Shown piece by piece: positions 29,901-35,054 of a DNA stretch of 64,000 nt. Position 1 is the first letter of the stretch. Each line of letters begins with the position of its first letter. The notes under the pieces are model-generated. The model was not told the origin of the DNA, did no database searches, and saw only the letters and a list, made by a program, of their open reading frames with translations. The stretch spans positions 11,296,710 to 11,360,709 of the forward strand of contig OU862910.1 of assembly GCA_917880885.1 (NCBI GenBank). The letters run 5' to 3'. Both the position numbers and the translations under genes were made by a program. The stretch is from Limnephilus marmoratus (lineage: Eukaryota > Arthropoda > Insecta > Trichoptera > Limnephilidae).

Positions 29901-32077
29901 CCGGTAAGTAAATTGCATTTAAAAAAGCGATTTTTGTGATGAGAAAATGTTTCCTTACACGGCAAACACTAGTAAAAGTTAAGGAATTACATTTCATTCT
30001 TAAACACATTCAAATTATTTATTATTATAAAAAATACAATAGGCCACTTGCATAACATTTGTTTTTAATTTTTTTCCGGTTCAGGCAAATATTCTAAGAC
30101 ATTCGGTTTTTTTTTTTTTTTTAATCGTATTTTTGAAACCCTGGGGATTTTTTGAAAATTTCAATCCGAAAAATAAGACCATTTTTTATAAACCGGAAAG
30201 ACGGGACATAATTTTATAGGTGAAAAAACGATAATTACATAGCCGAAAATCATTTTAAAAAAAAGAACATTTTCCACACGAATGGCACATGAGAATAACA
30301 ATGCATACCAAAAATATTACATCTCATAAATATTTTTTTTCCTTGATCCATCTTATTGATCATAAATCATTATAATGTACAGCGTCTTTATTACTAAATT
30401 CAATGTAATATTCTTGTACTTGTAAATTATAATAATAATAAGAATATTATAAAATTTTATTTTGTTAAAATCAGCACCATAATCATTATATCTCTAAAAC
30501 ATGTACCGACATCATCTTCACGTTCTGAAGAGAACCCCGTACATCATTAAATGTACGGCGTTCTCTTCAGAACATCTGTCAAAAAGTCGAACCAAATGAT
30601 AAGTTCGCAGAGAACAAACAATAAATCTAGTGAACGAGTTCAAAAATTCGCCTGAAATCAAAGTGATGCCATATAAAAAAATAAATCAGTGTGGAACTTT
30701 ACAAAATTAATAGGAACATTTTCGGAGACGGGACATTTTCATGTAGTGACGTCACTAGCCCAAATAATGGATTTATTTATTTAAAAATAAAAAAAAAACT
30801 ACATTTCTAACAATTTTTGCTAACATTTTCGTAATCTTAGTAAAAAGATCTATCCACATGATTTTTTCTGAGTCGTTATGAAATCCATGCAAGTGGCCTA
30901 TTGTTTCAAGTGTTTCTTGAAGATTTTTAGCGCCATTAGAGAAAGTGAGATAGCAAACGTAGCAACAATTAAGTATAAGAAGGACAACCTAGGACAACGA
31001 GGTTTCACACGGCAATCCGTATTTGTCTCAGTGTAAGCGAGCAAGTGTATCTTGGCATCTCTATCACACCAGTGGTATAGAATGCAGTATTCGGCGCAAA
31101 TACTAAAACGGTCCCGGTCCAAATCTATGTCGTTCATTTTTTTAATGTTTTTCTTTATCATAAATGAATAATTTTTGAATTAAGATTTTAATGAAAACAT
31201 AAGATAACATAACATAACATACTTTCCACATTCTATTTTGAGTTTGTGAGGCAATGGCGAATCTAGATGTAATGTATAACGTCATTGATTATAACTGTAT
31301 CTCAGTAACAACTGAGCCCTTATGCAGAAATACAGCTTACAACATGTTTTATGAATTTGATTCAATTCATTCATAAGTTTTGTGTACAATATAACACAAA
31401 TTTCCATAAAAATTGAAAATTCCAGATGTGTTATAAATAACACCATAATAATGACAAATATGCCTAGCGCCGATCGCATTAACTGTTTCAATTAATGGCT
31501 GACTTTTCTTGACAGCGCAGTCACCTTAGGCCTTGTACTGTCGCCTGTGGTCGAGATTTTAAAACGATTTTTGCTGTGAACATAGTTGGATATATGGCGC
31601 GTAGTTTGAATGAATCTGCACAAAAACAGCATTATTTCGGTAATTCTGTTTTCCCGCGTGGGCTCAACAACAATTGTTTGACCCAGCAAGCAATACATTT
31701 TGGTAAAATTATATCTGTTTTTCTTATTAGTAAAATACCGTCATGTCTGACCCTAACATGATACATAATGATTTTAATGATGCAAAATTAAAGATTTTAT
31801 TTTCTTCCAGAATAATGTGGTTGGGAATTACATGCAAATAGAGCAACTCCTAAACAATGGAAATTATTCAACGGATGACATAATCATCGCCAGCTGCCCC
31901 ACTCCTGAGCAGGTGTCCGTGTTGCTATCGTCGGCAAGTCTTCTGGCGGTCAACGACCAGGTGTTGCCATTTGGTAGCAATAAGAGAAAAGTCAGCACAA
32001 CTCGACCTGCCATGTCTGCCTTTGCCAATGCTAAAAATGTTGATATTTCTAGTAAAGATAAAACATTCATTGTTTAA
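8940..32077 (+). CDS. COG3: conserved oligomeric Golgi complex subunit 3 (12 exons)
   Basis: COG3 (Sec34 family) is a lobe A subunit of the COG tether, which captures retrograde vesicles at the Golgi and so maintains glycosylation enzymes. Coding exons: 8940-9113, 9306-9515, 9628-9903, 10865-11154, 14463-14681, 21514-21653, 25270-25430, 26414-26549, 27607-27782, 28697-29035, 29420-29596 and 31811-32077. All junctions are GT-AG; together they give 2565 nt in one frame, 854 residues, close to animal COG3 of about 830. Recognisable family stretches are '[14 protein letters not shown]' (exon 3), '[15 protein letters not shown]' (exon 7), '[17 protein letters not shown]' (exon 9), '[14 protein letters not shown]' (exon 10) and '[13 protein letters not shown]' (exon 11). 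The N-terminal third is predicted helical, as in other COG subunits. The C-terminus runs about 30 residues past the family's usual end and is basic and serine-rich. The start is the first ATG of the frame. Introns 5 and 6 (6.8 and 3.6 kb) are swollen by LTR retrotransposons. Confidence 0.96.
10040..10560 (-). pseudogene. LINE reverse-transcriptase C-terminal remnant with 3' tail (family C)
   Basis: On the - strand, frames at 10537-10340 and 10388-10086 carry the C-terminal motifs of CR1/Jockey-type LINEs: '[20 protein letters not shown]' with '[11 protein letters not shown]', then '[10 protein letters not shown]'. The frame is broken between them. The sequence leads into the family C tail: CCCTGAGG and its complement forming a hairpin, the 'cctcctgtgtgga' phrase, and an A-run complemented at 10031-10039. 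This copy ties the many family C tails in the window to a LINE. It lies in COG3 intron 3. Confidence 0.75.
11270..11660. repeat. minisatellite built on 'gtgaggtggt' units
   Basis: Direct units of about 60-75 bp share 'gggacaaatatgaggtgagg', 'gtgaggtggttg' and 'tacatgtcatgtcacg'. They are clearest at 11395-11600. Inverted phrases ('cctcatacaa', 'acctcaaatg') begin the array at 11273-11300 and reappear at 12297-12355, suggesting the ends of one larger element spanning 11270-12370. It lies in COG3 intron 4. Confidence 0.65.
11690..12300. repeat. degenerate tandem repeat, then purine-rich and poly-C block
   Basis: At 11740-12000, four degenerate units of about 75 bp each contain 'aataccgcacaagagtccca' or a decayed version, separated by T-rich runs. 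At 12005-12145 the + strand is almost purely purine (G/A). At 12250-12272 there is a run of C. Open frames through this block are compositional artefacts. No gene is present. Confidence 0.6.
12583..13826 (+). mobile_element. 5'-truncated non-LTR retrotransposon (CR1/Jockey type)
   Basis: A single frame from about 12583 to the stop at 13536 encodes the second half of a reverse transcriptase. '[11 protein letters not shown]' lies at 12598, the catalytic 'FADD' near 12697, and the C-terminal thumb region with '[15 protein letters not shown]' follows. The 3' UTR runs to about 13826 and ends in 'aaaagcccctacgggcg' plus an 'aataaa' tail, shared with 1185-1224. The endonuclease and N-terminal RT are missing, as is usual for truncated insertions. 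The coding part has no stop, so the insertion may be fairly recent. It lies in COG3 intron 4, in the sense direction. Confidence 0.9.
14884..15165 (-). repeat. tRNA-related repeat, family B, copy 1
   Basis: A tRNA-like core on the - strand at about 15010-14937 carries an A-box-like 'tagctcagttggtagag' and a B-box-like 'gggttcaagtccc'. The outer flank at 14884-14935 has the family signature 'aatattagcgaa' and 'atcagaaaaagata'. The other flank includes 'gactaagaattaccagc' and 'atttattggctgctatctt'-like sequence. The acceptor stem and anticodon arm do not pair properly, so this is not a working tRNA gene. Other copies start near 21286, 28166, 36126, 36508, 54925 and 56886. Confidence 0.75.
15930..16236. 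mobile_element. small TA-flanked MITE nested in the pogo-like element
   Basis: A 13-bp perfect terminal inverted repeat, GTGATACACAACC at 15930 and its complement ending at 16236, is flanked by TA on both sides. Length is 307 bp. No coding sequence is present. Size, ends and TA duplication fit a mariner-type MITE. Confidence 0.6.
16393..16582 (-). repeat. 3' LTR of the copia element
   Basis: 190 bp, TG...CA on the - strand. It differs from the 5' LTR by one base that I could see, at about 16510 (g here against t in the other copy). The polypurine tract (aagggcagg on the - strand) is directly upstream. Confidence 0.95.
16595..17335 (-). CDS. copia polyprotein C-terminal part: RNase H
   Basis: This 246-residue frame continues the RT frame after a single in-frame stop. 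It carries the copia RNase H signatures 'GYVDADWA' (first acidic residues), '[17 protein letters not shown]' (catalytic Glu region) and '[14 protein letters not shown]' (terminal conserved block). Its first Met is an internal residue of the ancestral polyprotein, not a natural start. RNase H removes the RNA template during reverse transcription. Confidence 0.93.
   Translation of the reverse strand: MADCKPVNTPLESGMKFKKGNQADNNSRYRSLIGCIMYITVCTRPDIAHAASILSQFNNCHSEIHWKAGKRVLRYLKGTMDHRIVYEKSTLSITGYVDADWASNQLDRRLYTGYVFKIGNSAVSWESRKQRTVALSTTESEYMALCEGAKEATFIRNFLHECLGKLLPVTLFNDSQSAQKLCNSQINHSRSKHIDIRHHYVRQIVKDKIINLEYLPTEHMPADVLTKPLCKDKHLNCVSNLGLQTV
17345..20233 (-). CDS. copia polyprotein: Gag C-terminus, protease, integrase, reverse transcriptase
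   Basis: The 962-residue frame shows, in order: a CCHC zinc knuckle [14 protein letters not shown] (about 110-123); aspartic protease DSGATCHM (about 161); an integrase HHCC domain (HRRLGHLN, then CVACLEGK); the integrase core with D in HSDLCGP, D in TDNGREY and E in [14 protein letters not shown]; and RT with [14 protein letters not shown] and the catalytic YVDD near the end. It begins in the middle of the gag region because of an upstream frameshift, and stops just before RNase H at a premature TAA. All catalytic residues are intact, which fits recent insertion. Confidence 0.95.
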   Translation of the reverse strand: MFGLKSEQFKDMEAYILKITDLDQQLRDINAPLDDDFLSVLMLSGLPSNYDPLIMALENSNFKLCSETVKSKLLQENLRRDFDKGEESAMFSNRKTKGVNNKQSTKVINCFICKKPNHYARNCPTKINKSDKRSEKYEKAWNGTLLTALAVDINSDVWYVDSGATCHMTNNKNLLQNYVVETPRSVTVANKQKMHSEGHGDVELLLKAHKETTKISEVIYVPGLSTNLISVGKMAAKGLDVHFDTEKCNIYCGKDVVASATKVNGVYQLDTMSQPSTNMSELNAACQSMDLEVPLHMKQSMDHETEAVNLCEAKPSQDLWHRRLGHLNRRSMDLLKKGMASGIDYTDSKHTPCVACLEGKQSRLPFPKRSFNRATEKLGLIHSDLCGPMSVSSFSGSKYLLTFIDDFTRMTFGYFLKSKDEVLPIFKIFKSFVENQTNLKIKALRTDNGREYVNKQFQMFLQEHGIEHQLTVPYSPQQNGVAERANRTIVEAGRCMLQDAGMDRRFWAEALNMAIFIKNKSPSKAVRGTTPEEKWSGKKVNLSELRVFGCVAYAMIPYEKRKKLDPKSKKYIHVGYCTESKGYRLIDPEKPSKIIKSRDVQFFEQKMYKDAVANEENCINDFQLELSNNNVDVNTIENNVVESSVTEVTELSSSSSTELNYVDDPKDITWNPEMTMDQASSDYEDYEESSNAVVAMTAASHGYEPQTIHEALSAPDKEYWKEAIADEYKSFEKNKAWNLTLLPDGKKAVKCKWVFKKKLGSEGQLLRYKARLVAKGFTQEYGIDYSDTYAPVIRYSTIRSLLALAVNLDMNVDHMDVKTAFLNGELKETVYMEQPDGYKIKGKETHVFKLNKAIYGLKQASKVWYDKIDNVLTDLQFRKSLNEPCVYIKSDTNGNLMILGLYVDDILIFSKDTPEKKKLKEELMRIFEMKDLGRATHILGMRLKQEKNKIILDQTNYIQTVL
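20205..20615 (-). CDS. copia Gag N-terminal part (frameshifted)
   Basis: The frame opens at the ATG on 20615 shortly after the 5' LTR and primer site. It contains the copia/UBN2-type Gag features '[18 protein letters not shown]' and '[16 protein letters not shown]'. After 'KGLCRRLVT' the frame drifts: one extra T in a T-run near 20244 moves the continuation into the frame of the 17345-20233 polyprotein. Gag forms the particle that packages the RNA. Confidence 0.9.
   Translation of the reverse strand: MPDESATQPTTQDSFLSTMASSTTSAGISVNFEKLSGISNYGNWKFLMRMYLVHEDLWECIEESTAGVPKVTDERKQLKALAKICLMVQPSSFSHVRNAATGYEAWRNLKTAYEDKGLCRRLVTFTYIVWIEIGTI
20673..20862 (-). repeat. 5' LTR of the copia element
   Basis: 190 bp, with the same sequence as the 3' LTR but for one seen difference. 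It would carry the element's promoter. The adjoining host DNA begins with the target duplication GATTA. The primer-binding site starts directly inside at 20672, reading downward. Confidence 0.95.
21006..21175. repeat. dispersed repeat shared with 43262-43375
   Basis: Phrases 'ttgttaaccaatagtaatgc', 'gcacaccttcaaaaaatcaac', 'gtccgccgac' and 'atcatagcatatctctt' recur in the same order at 43262-43375. Similar 'gtttaccaattaac' sequence flanks the other side of the pogo-like element near 15243, so that element seems to have landed in an older repeat. Confidence 0.5.
21175..21470 (-). repeat. tRNA-related repeat, family B, copy 2
   Basis: Contains the family markers 'gaagacaatattagcgaaac', 'aatcgaaaatctgg' and a tRNA-like core on the - strand (about 21424-21350) with 'agctcagttggtagag'-type and 'gggttccagtccc'-type boxes. 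The stretch 21175-21285, with 'ggataatttttttatcc', is the other part of the family unit. It ends about 45 bp before COG3 exon 6. Confidence 0.7.
22125..22312 (-). repeat. 3' LTR of the gypsy element
   Basis: 188 bp starting TGTAGTG and ending CATTACA on the - strand. It is GC-rich relative to the surroundings, containing 'ccgaccgccgcccagtgacc' on the + strand. Confidence 0.95.
22499..23563 (-). CDS. gypsy integrase (3' part of pol)
   Basis: This frame of about 354 residues contains the integrase zinc-binding region ('[15 protein letters not shown]' and 'CKACKGC'), the catalytic core with D in '[14 protein letters not shown]', D in 'TADNGRQF' and E in '[12 protein letters not shown]', and a C-terminal basic part. 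A one-base shift near 23565-23580 separates it from the RNase H frame; the first residues before '[14 protein letters not shown]' are where the two meet. Integrase inserts the cDNA into the host chromosome. Confidence 0.93.
   Translation of the reverse strand: MCFHGDILLRGTKIVIPNKLRRRVLEAAHEGHPGIVAMKGRLRTKVWWPKCDKDAENICKACKGCILVSAPSAPNPLKRRDLPSEPWVDIAIDLMGPLPSGDYILVVVDYYTRYKEVKTCRTITSSEIIEMLKDIFSRLGNPVSLTADNGRQFSSEDFKSFCAERNIRLYNTIPYWPQQNGEVERQNRDILKRLKISQVEKKNWKEALREYMVMYNSTPHTVTGKTPAELFFRRQFRDKLPMIQDMTHLSEDLEIRDRDKELKEKGKEYADMKRRATDCELEVGDKVYVKNMTKQNKLSLNYEPETHTVEANKGGDASLRNDETGQRIRRNVVHLKRVEGQWKVLDDENNASDA
23518..24420 (-). CDS. gypsy RT C-terminus, RNase H and connection domain
   Basis: Starts within the RT thumb ('[17 protein letters not shown]', the usual region after the palm domain), then RNase H with '[14 protein letters not shown]' and '[20 protein letters not shown]', then '[11 protein letters not shown]' and '[11 protein letters not shown]'. 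The catalytic RT palm is missing because of the internal deletion, so no functional reverse transcriptase can be made from this copy. The last residues run out of frame into the integrase frame. Confidence 0.93.
   Translation of the reverse strand: MKEQGVKPLDKYILAIKGFRAPTNIAELKSFMGLVNYVGKWIPHLATVTEPLKQLLRKRTGRNTDIQDDWGDAQKNAFNDLKAALMKVPNLGYYNPHDKTVVIADASPVGLGAVLVQINKNGPRIIAFGNKTLSSCERRYCQTEKEALALVWAVEHFNMFLYGKVFDLITDHKPLEVIFGPKAKPCARIERWVLRLQSYKFKVKYSPGKTNIADPLSRLCEVATNPTALFEDHVQAVTESARPVAIPLQEITESSLGDAEIRKVKEGLYDGNWDETVKPINFSKMNCVFMAIFSSGGRKL
24713..24900 (-). repeat. 5' LTR of the gypsy element
   Basis: 188 bp, one visible difference from its partner. Internal sequence at about 24640-24680 ('acatctccctccttattatt') resembles the purine-tract region next to the 3' LTR, which hints that a template jump during reverse transcription created the deletion. 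Confidence 0.95.
25600..26155. repeat. large palindrome of two family C LINE tails, head to head
   Basis: The left arm (25600-25850, - strand) and right arm (26155-25850, + strand) are inverted copies of one LINE 3' region. Both contain 'ggaaaggaaggagtggaagt', 'ggtaagaggggtcgttaaaa' and the 'cctcctgtgtggagct' end. The arms match over about 230 bp with scattered differences. Each arm ends outward in an A/T run, so the two 5' ends meet in the middle. It lies in COG3 intron 7. Confidence 0.8.
26183..26248. repeat. perfect-looking 27-bp stem hairpin
   Basis: 'taaactagagcgaattagat' and onward to 'agccacg' pairs with 'cgtggctacctcactcgctc' and onward to 'tagttta', around a loop of about 12 nt, with few mismatches. 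It is probably a miniature foldback element or the core of one. There is no coding content. Confidence 0.55.
26908..27165. repeat. palindrome with Penelope-like terminal motif
   Basis: Two arms of about 110 bp (26908-27017 and 27051-27165) are inverted copies. They share 'ggggtgttatgcc', 'gcgctacctccttctttagc' and 'ggcagatccgg'. Read outward, each arm has CTGATG, then a short stem sequence, then 'gtccgaaa' and 'gttggct'. Penelope-like retroelements often carry this CTGATGA...GAAAC pattern in their terminal repeats, with hammerhead ribozyme motifs. The spacer has a 21-bp tandem phrase (agatgtgtctagatg). No Penelope coding sequence is nearby. It lies in COG3 intron 8. Confidence 0.55.
28120..28640. 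repeat. tRNA-related repeat, family B, palindromic copy 3
   Basis: The left arm (28166-28290) has 'gaagacaatattagcgaaac' and a tRNA-like core on the - strand at 28303-28229. The right arm (28520-28624) is the inverted end of the same unit, with 'cccggcaagtcataggttc', a B-box-like 'gggttcaagtcc' and 'gctaatattgtcttcat'. The arms pair over about 100 bp, including half of the tRNA-like part. It lies in COG3 intron 9 and ends about 60 bp before exon 10. Confidence 0.75.
29090..29334 (-). repeat. tRNA-related SINE, family A, copy 2
   Basis: Matches 445-692 through 'caattctgaatggtggtctt', 'acaccagggcgatact' and the tRNA-like head with 'gattcgatcccgcgaccttc'. It lies in COG3 intron 10, opposite to the gene. 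Confidence 0.75.
29717..29762 (-). repeat. LINE 3' tail (same family as 7808-7866)
   Basis: Reads on the - strand as 'gaggtaatttttcacaaaaa', then 'cggtgctctacaaatt' and ATT repeats. Only the tail is present, in COG3 intron 11. Confidence 0.55.
29763..31810. other. COG3 intron 11, mostly unassigned
   Basis: The intron is AT-rich with poly-T at 30107-30122 and an 'aacat' microsatellite at about 31200-31225. A strong 52-nt hairpin lies at 30522-30573. No exon, transposon ends or RNA gene could be supported elsewhere in it. Confidence 0.5.
30522..30573. repeat. near-perfect 22-bp stem hairpin
   Basis: 'gttctgaagagaac' then 'cccgtaca' pairs with 'tgtacggc' then 'gttctcttcagaac' around the 8-nt loop 'tcattaaa', with one mismatch. 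The stem is shorter than usual for an animal pre-miRNA. A minimal foldback element is the simplest reading. Confidence 0.5.
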
Positions 32078-32278
32078 AATAAAAACCTTATATTGTTAAC
32101 ATTATTTATTTATAATTTACATAATTTTTCCATATTAATTAAATGGATGGTAATTATAACTAATCGGTTTTTTATTACAATGTTTCAATATGGAAATGTT
32201 GGAAAGAGGAGTTGTGGTTCACAGGATCAAGATTGATAAATACGTAAGCTCTAAATTAAATACATATTTACTTATAAC
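32078..32278. promoter_or_regulatory. shared 3' region of COG3 and PMPCB with poly(A) signals
   Basis: The two genes converge with 201 bp between stop codons. An AATAAA lies immediately after the COG3 stop at 32078-32083. The - strand has an AATAAA at 32176-32171 about 100 nt past the PMPCB stop. If both are used, the 3' UTRs are short and may overlap little or not at all. Confidence 0.5.
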
Positions 32279-33700
32279 TTATACCCTCAACCAGTACATT
32301 CCAGCGCGAATGCGCGTGTAGTCGAGCAAGTTCTCCACGGGCCCGATGCTGGCCACGGCGGGACACCTGTCGTAGATGTACTTCATGCAGACGTCCTTCA
32401 CATTGGCAGCCGTCACGGAGTTGATGCGCTGCTCTAGCTCGTGCAGAGGGATGCGCCTGTTGTAGCACAGCATCTGGCGACCAATATCCTCGCAGATGGG
32501 GGTGGTGCCATCCAGCTGCAGCAGCATATTGGTCTTCAGGATGTTCTTGGCGCGCTCCACCTCTCCATCTGTCACCATGGTGCACAGCCTCATCCACTCA
32601 GACTGGATGTTGAATAGCATGACCTCGCAGTCCATAGGCTCACACACATAATAAATGCCCCACAGACCGGTGTCCTTGTAGCAAGTGTTGAAGGACTGGA
32701 AGCTGTGGCACAGCCCGGACTCTCCGGCTTGGGCCACCAGGGAGGCGTTGTTGGCGCCGCCGCCCTGGGACCTGTCCCAAGAGCCGATCAGCGTGTTAGC
32801 CACCATCAGGGGGATGTTGTCCTGGTCGGCCCAGCCGCAGCCCTCTACCGCCAGAGCGATGTGAGCCAGGGGCATGGAGTCATCACGGTGACGGATCTCA
32901 GAGCCGGTGAACCTACACGGGGTCAGGGAAGGGAACTCTCCGGGGAAGGTGTTGGAGAGAGTGCCAAACTGCTTCTCGGCGAGTCCAACCAGACTGTTGT
33001 GCTCTACTCCGCCACTGGCAGCGAGGACGATGCGTGATGGCCTGTAATGGTTCTGGATGTATTCGGATAAATCCGTCTTAGTGATACACTTAATGTTCTG
33101 GGTGGGTCCCAAGATGGTATTTCCAAGAGGAGTTCCCTGGTAAGCGGTAGCGTGAAGATAATCGAACACGACCTCCTGTAAGTTGCTTTCTACATCTTGC
33201 ATCTCCCGCAGAATAACTCCGCGTTCTCGTTCTATGTCGGGTTCGGCGAGTTTCGAGTTCTGAATAATGTCGGCGAGTATTTCCACGGCCTTGGGCACAT
33301 CTTTGGAAAGGCATTTGGCGTAAAACACGGTTTGCTCCCGGGATGTGTAAGCGTTTAGGTGAGCACCCATATTTTCTACTTCCAATTCCAAGTCAGTTTG
33401 GGAACGCTTTGCTGTTCCTTTAAAAGCCATATGTTCCAAGAAATGAGCGACTCCATTGTTTTCTGAGTTTTCAAACCTGGATCCAGCATCGATCCACACA
33501 CCGACGGTGGCTGTCGCAGCTCCTGAGTCCTCACTAGCGATACGCAGTCCATTGGCCAATGTTGTTACTCGAGTTGGAGGAACATTTATAAGAGCTTCCT
33601 TGAACTCAGATGCAGATTGGGACCTCAATCTGCGCTGCACAGCCCTAGAAGCTGAAGCGGAGCGTAAGACGCTAGAGAACTTGAGCAAATTGCTTGCCAT
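32279..33700 (-). CDS. PMPCB: mitochondrial processing peptidase, beta subunit
   Basis: Removes targeting presequences from proteins imported into the mitochondrial matrix, as a heterodimer with the alpha subunit. The 473-residue product has the pitrilysin (M16) zinc site inverted motif HFLEH (His86, Glu89, His90) with the third ligand Glu166 in 'GVILREMQ', at the spacing expected for MPP-beta. These residues make it catalytic PMPCB and not the vertebrate-type inactive complex III core protein 1; in some organisms one protein serves both roles. The N-terminus ([20 protein letters not shown], then more Arg) is basic and free of acidic residues for about 30 residues, a typical presequence. I chose this ATG because the upstream extension to 33796 lacks such features. 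The coding region is a single exon, unlike its intron-rich neighbours. Confidence 0.96.
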   Translation of the reverse strand: MASNLLKFSSVLRSASASRAVQRRLRSQSASEFKEALINVPPTRVTTLANGLRIASEDSGAATATVGVWIDAGSRFENSENNGVAHFLEHMAFKGTAKRSQTDLELEVENMGAHLNAYTSREQTVFYAKCLSKDVPKAVEILADIIQNSKLAEPDIERERGVILREMQDVESNLQEVVFDYLHATAYQGTPLGNTILGPTQNIKCITKTDLSEYIQNHYRPSRIVLAASGGVEHNSLVGLAEKQFGTLSNTFPGEFPSLTPCRFTGSEIRHRDDSMPLAHIALAVEGCGWADQDNIPLMVANTLIGSWDRSQGGGANNASLVAQAGESGLCHSFQSFNTCYKDTGLWGIYYVCEPMDCEVMLFNIQSEWMRLCTMVTDGEVERAKNILKTNMLLQLDGTTPICEDIGRQMLCYNRRIPLHELEQRINSVTAANVKDVCMKYIYDRCPAVASIGPVENLLDYTRIRAGMYWLRV

Positions 33701-33959
33701 TTTAGCCGATTTACTCGCCAACTGATATAATTTACGTAACTTAGAAAAGTGACTTTTCGACAGGGCCTGCTTTTGCAGGCAGAAATTCAAAGACAAAAAT
33801 TATAGATGTGAAATACTCTGGAGGTAGGAACTAGGACCTATGCAATAACTTTGCTTGGGGAGAATAGTAACCAAAAGGAGAGAGCTGTAAACGCAAACCG
33901 GCTGTAAGCTGTAAGCTGTCACGCTCACAAAAGTATCATAGGTGTGAACCTGTGTACTA

Positions 33960-34060
33960 TTGTAATAATAAAGATGTTATCAAAATCTTCTTATACGCAG
34001 ATGACACTGTAATTTTTACTTTGGCAAAAACTAAGAAATTTGATTTGAAAAATCTCAAAT
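33960..34060 (+). pseudogene. LINE reverse-transcriptase fragment
   Basis: Translation from about 33973 gives DVIKIFLYADDTVIFTLAKT, containing the catalytic YADD of non-LTR reverse transcriptases. Only about 25 codons remain before homology is lost, so it is a relic. Confidence 0.6.
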
Positions 34061-34105
34061 GGAAAAAACATCTGGGTAATTAAAAGTATATTAAAAATCC
34101 ATACT

Positions 34106-34465
34106 TCTATACTAATATTATAAATTCGAAACTGCGTATGTTTGTTTGTTACGCTTTCACGCCTAAACCACTTAACCGATTTTAAAAAGTCTTTCACCAA
34201 TAGAAAGCCACATTATCAGCGAGTAACATAGACTATATATAATGGTAAGCTCTGGCGTAATGAAATTTGTATAAATGAAAATGTCTGTATTTCATATATT
34301 TTAGCGGCAGGGAGGAAAGGCGGGGGGAAGATAGGGTTCACAGAGAGTGAAGAGACGAGGGAGGGGGAAGGTGGAAGGGAACGGGGACGCACGGGAAAGG
34401 ACATGCAGGGAGAATCAATTTATTTCTTTGAATGGCATTGCAACGCATGTCGGGTACCAGCTAGT
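34106..34465 (+). mobile_element. non-autonomous Helitron-like element
   Basis: Opens 'tctatactaatattataaa', contains 'gtttgttacgctttcacgcc' and 'taaaccacttaaccgatttt', has a G/A-rich block with 'ggggacgcacgggaaa', and ends 'taccagctagt'. Ends and layout match 5086-5292. No helicase is present. It lies between the divergent promoters of PMPCB and SLC25A32. Confidence 0.6.
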
Positions 34466-34521
34466 AAATAATAATATTAAAACACCGGTTACTTGATATT
34501 AAACTCACATAAAAGAATAAT

Positions 34522-34728
34522 GAGCTTCGGACATGCGACTTGACGGCAAGCACGTAATTTTGTTGTTAATTTGGGCTATGTAAAATCGCATCAAGCGTGG
34601 GGCAAGCACTTAGATTATGACATGATGCTTGGCTAAAGCCGCAGGCAAGCGTTGTAAACGATCAAAATACTTAACTCAAACAAAAAACTACATGCTTGGT
34701 TCAAGCCGCTTGATCGTGTCCGAAGCTC
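34522..34728. repeat. foldback element with 'gagcttcggaca' ends
   Basis: The left end 'gagcttcggacatgcgactt' and the inverted right end 'gagcttcggacacgatcaag' form imperfect terminal inverted repeats of about 30 bp. The internal 'caagca/tgcttg' phrases are also inverted. It is about 207 bp with no coding sequence. No clear target duplication is seen. Confidence 0.55.
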
Positions 34729-35054
34729 TTGACGCCGCGCCGTCGCATAAACCAACTTTAGTAACTTTTCACATGTTTATATTGATGTGGCAATACTAGA
34801 TTTTTACTATATTCTGCAAACTCTGCATAGAAAATACAGGAATGTTTTATTTTCTATGGTCCTTTTGTCATCCCAATTTCACCTGAATGTAGCTGCATTA
34901 TTTTTTATCAACCTGATAGCGCCTTTTGGTAAAAATTGCATAAGCCAATTAAGGGAAAATGTCTTGTTGTGTTATAATTTGAGTGTGACTCGTGACTTAA
35001 GATGTTTAATCTATCTGATTTCTTTTTGAATAATTACCGTCGATTTTCACCACT

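Larger units (their letters stand above)
33701..35054. promoter_or_regulatory. divergent interval between PMPCB and SLC25A32
   Basis: This 1.35-kb head-to-head interval must hold both promoters, but I can assign no TATA box or factor site. Its middle is occupied by transposon pieces (33960-34728), leaving about 250 bp next to PMPCB and about 325 bp next to SLC25A32 as candidate promoter DNA. Confidence 0.5.

Noticed and set aside
32705..33037. 110-residue open frame on the + strand
   Set aside because: It lies antisense within the PMPCB coding region and is explained by the GC-rich codon usage there.
33701..33796. Longer PMPCB N-terminus from 33796
   Set aside because: The upstream residues lack family similarity, and the ATG at 33700 begins a typical presequence, so the extra 32 residues are probably 5' UTR.
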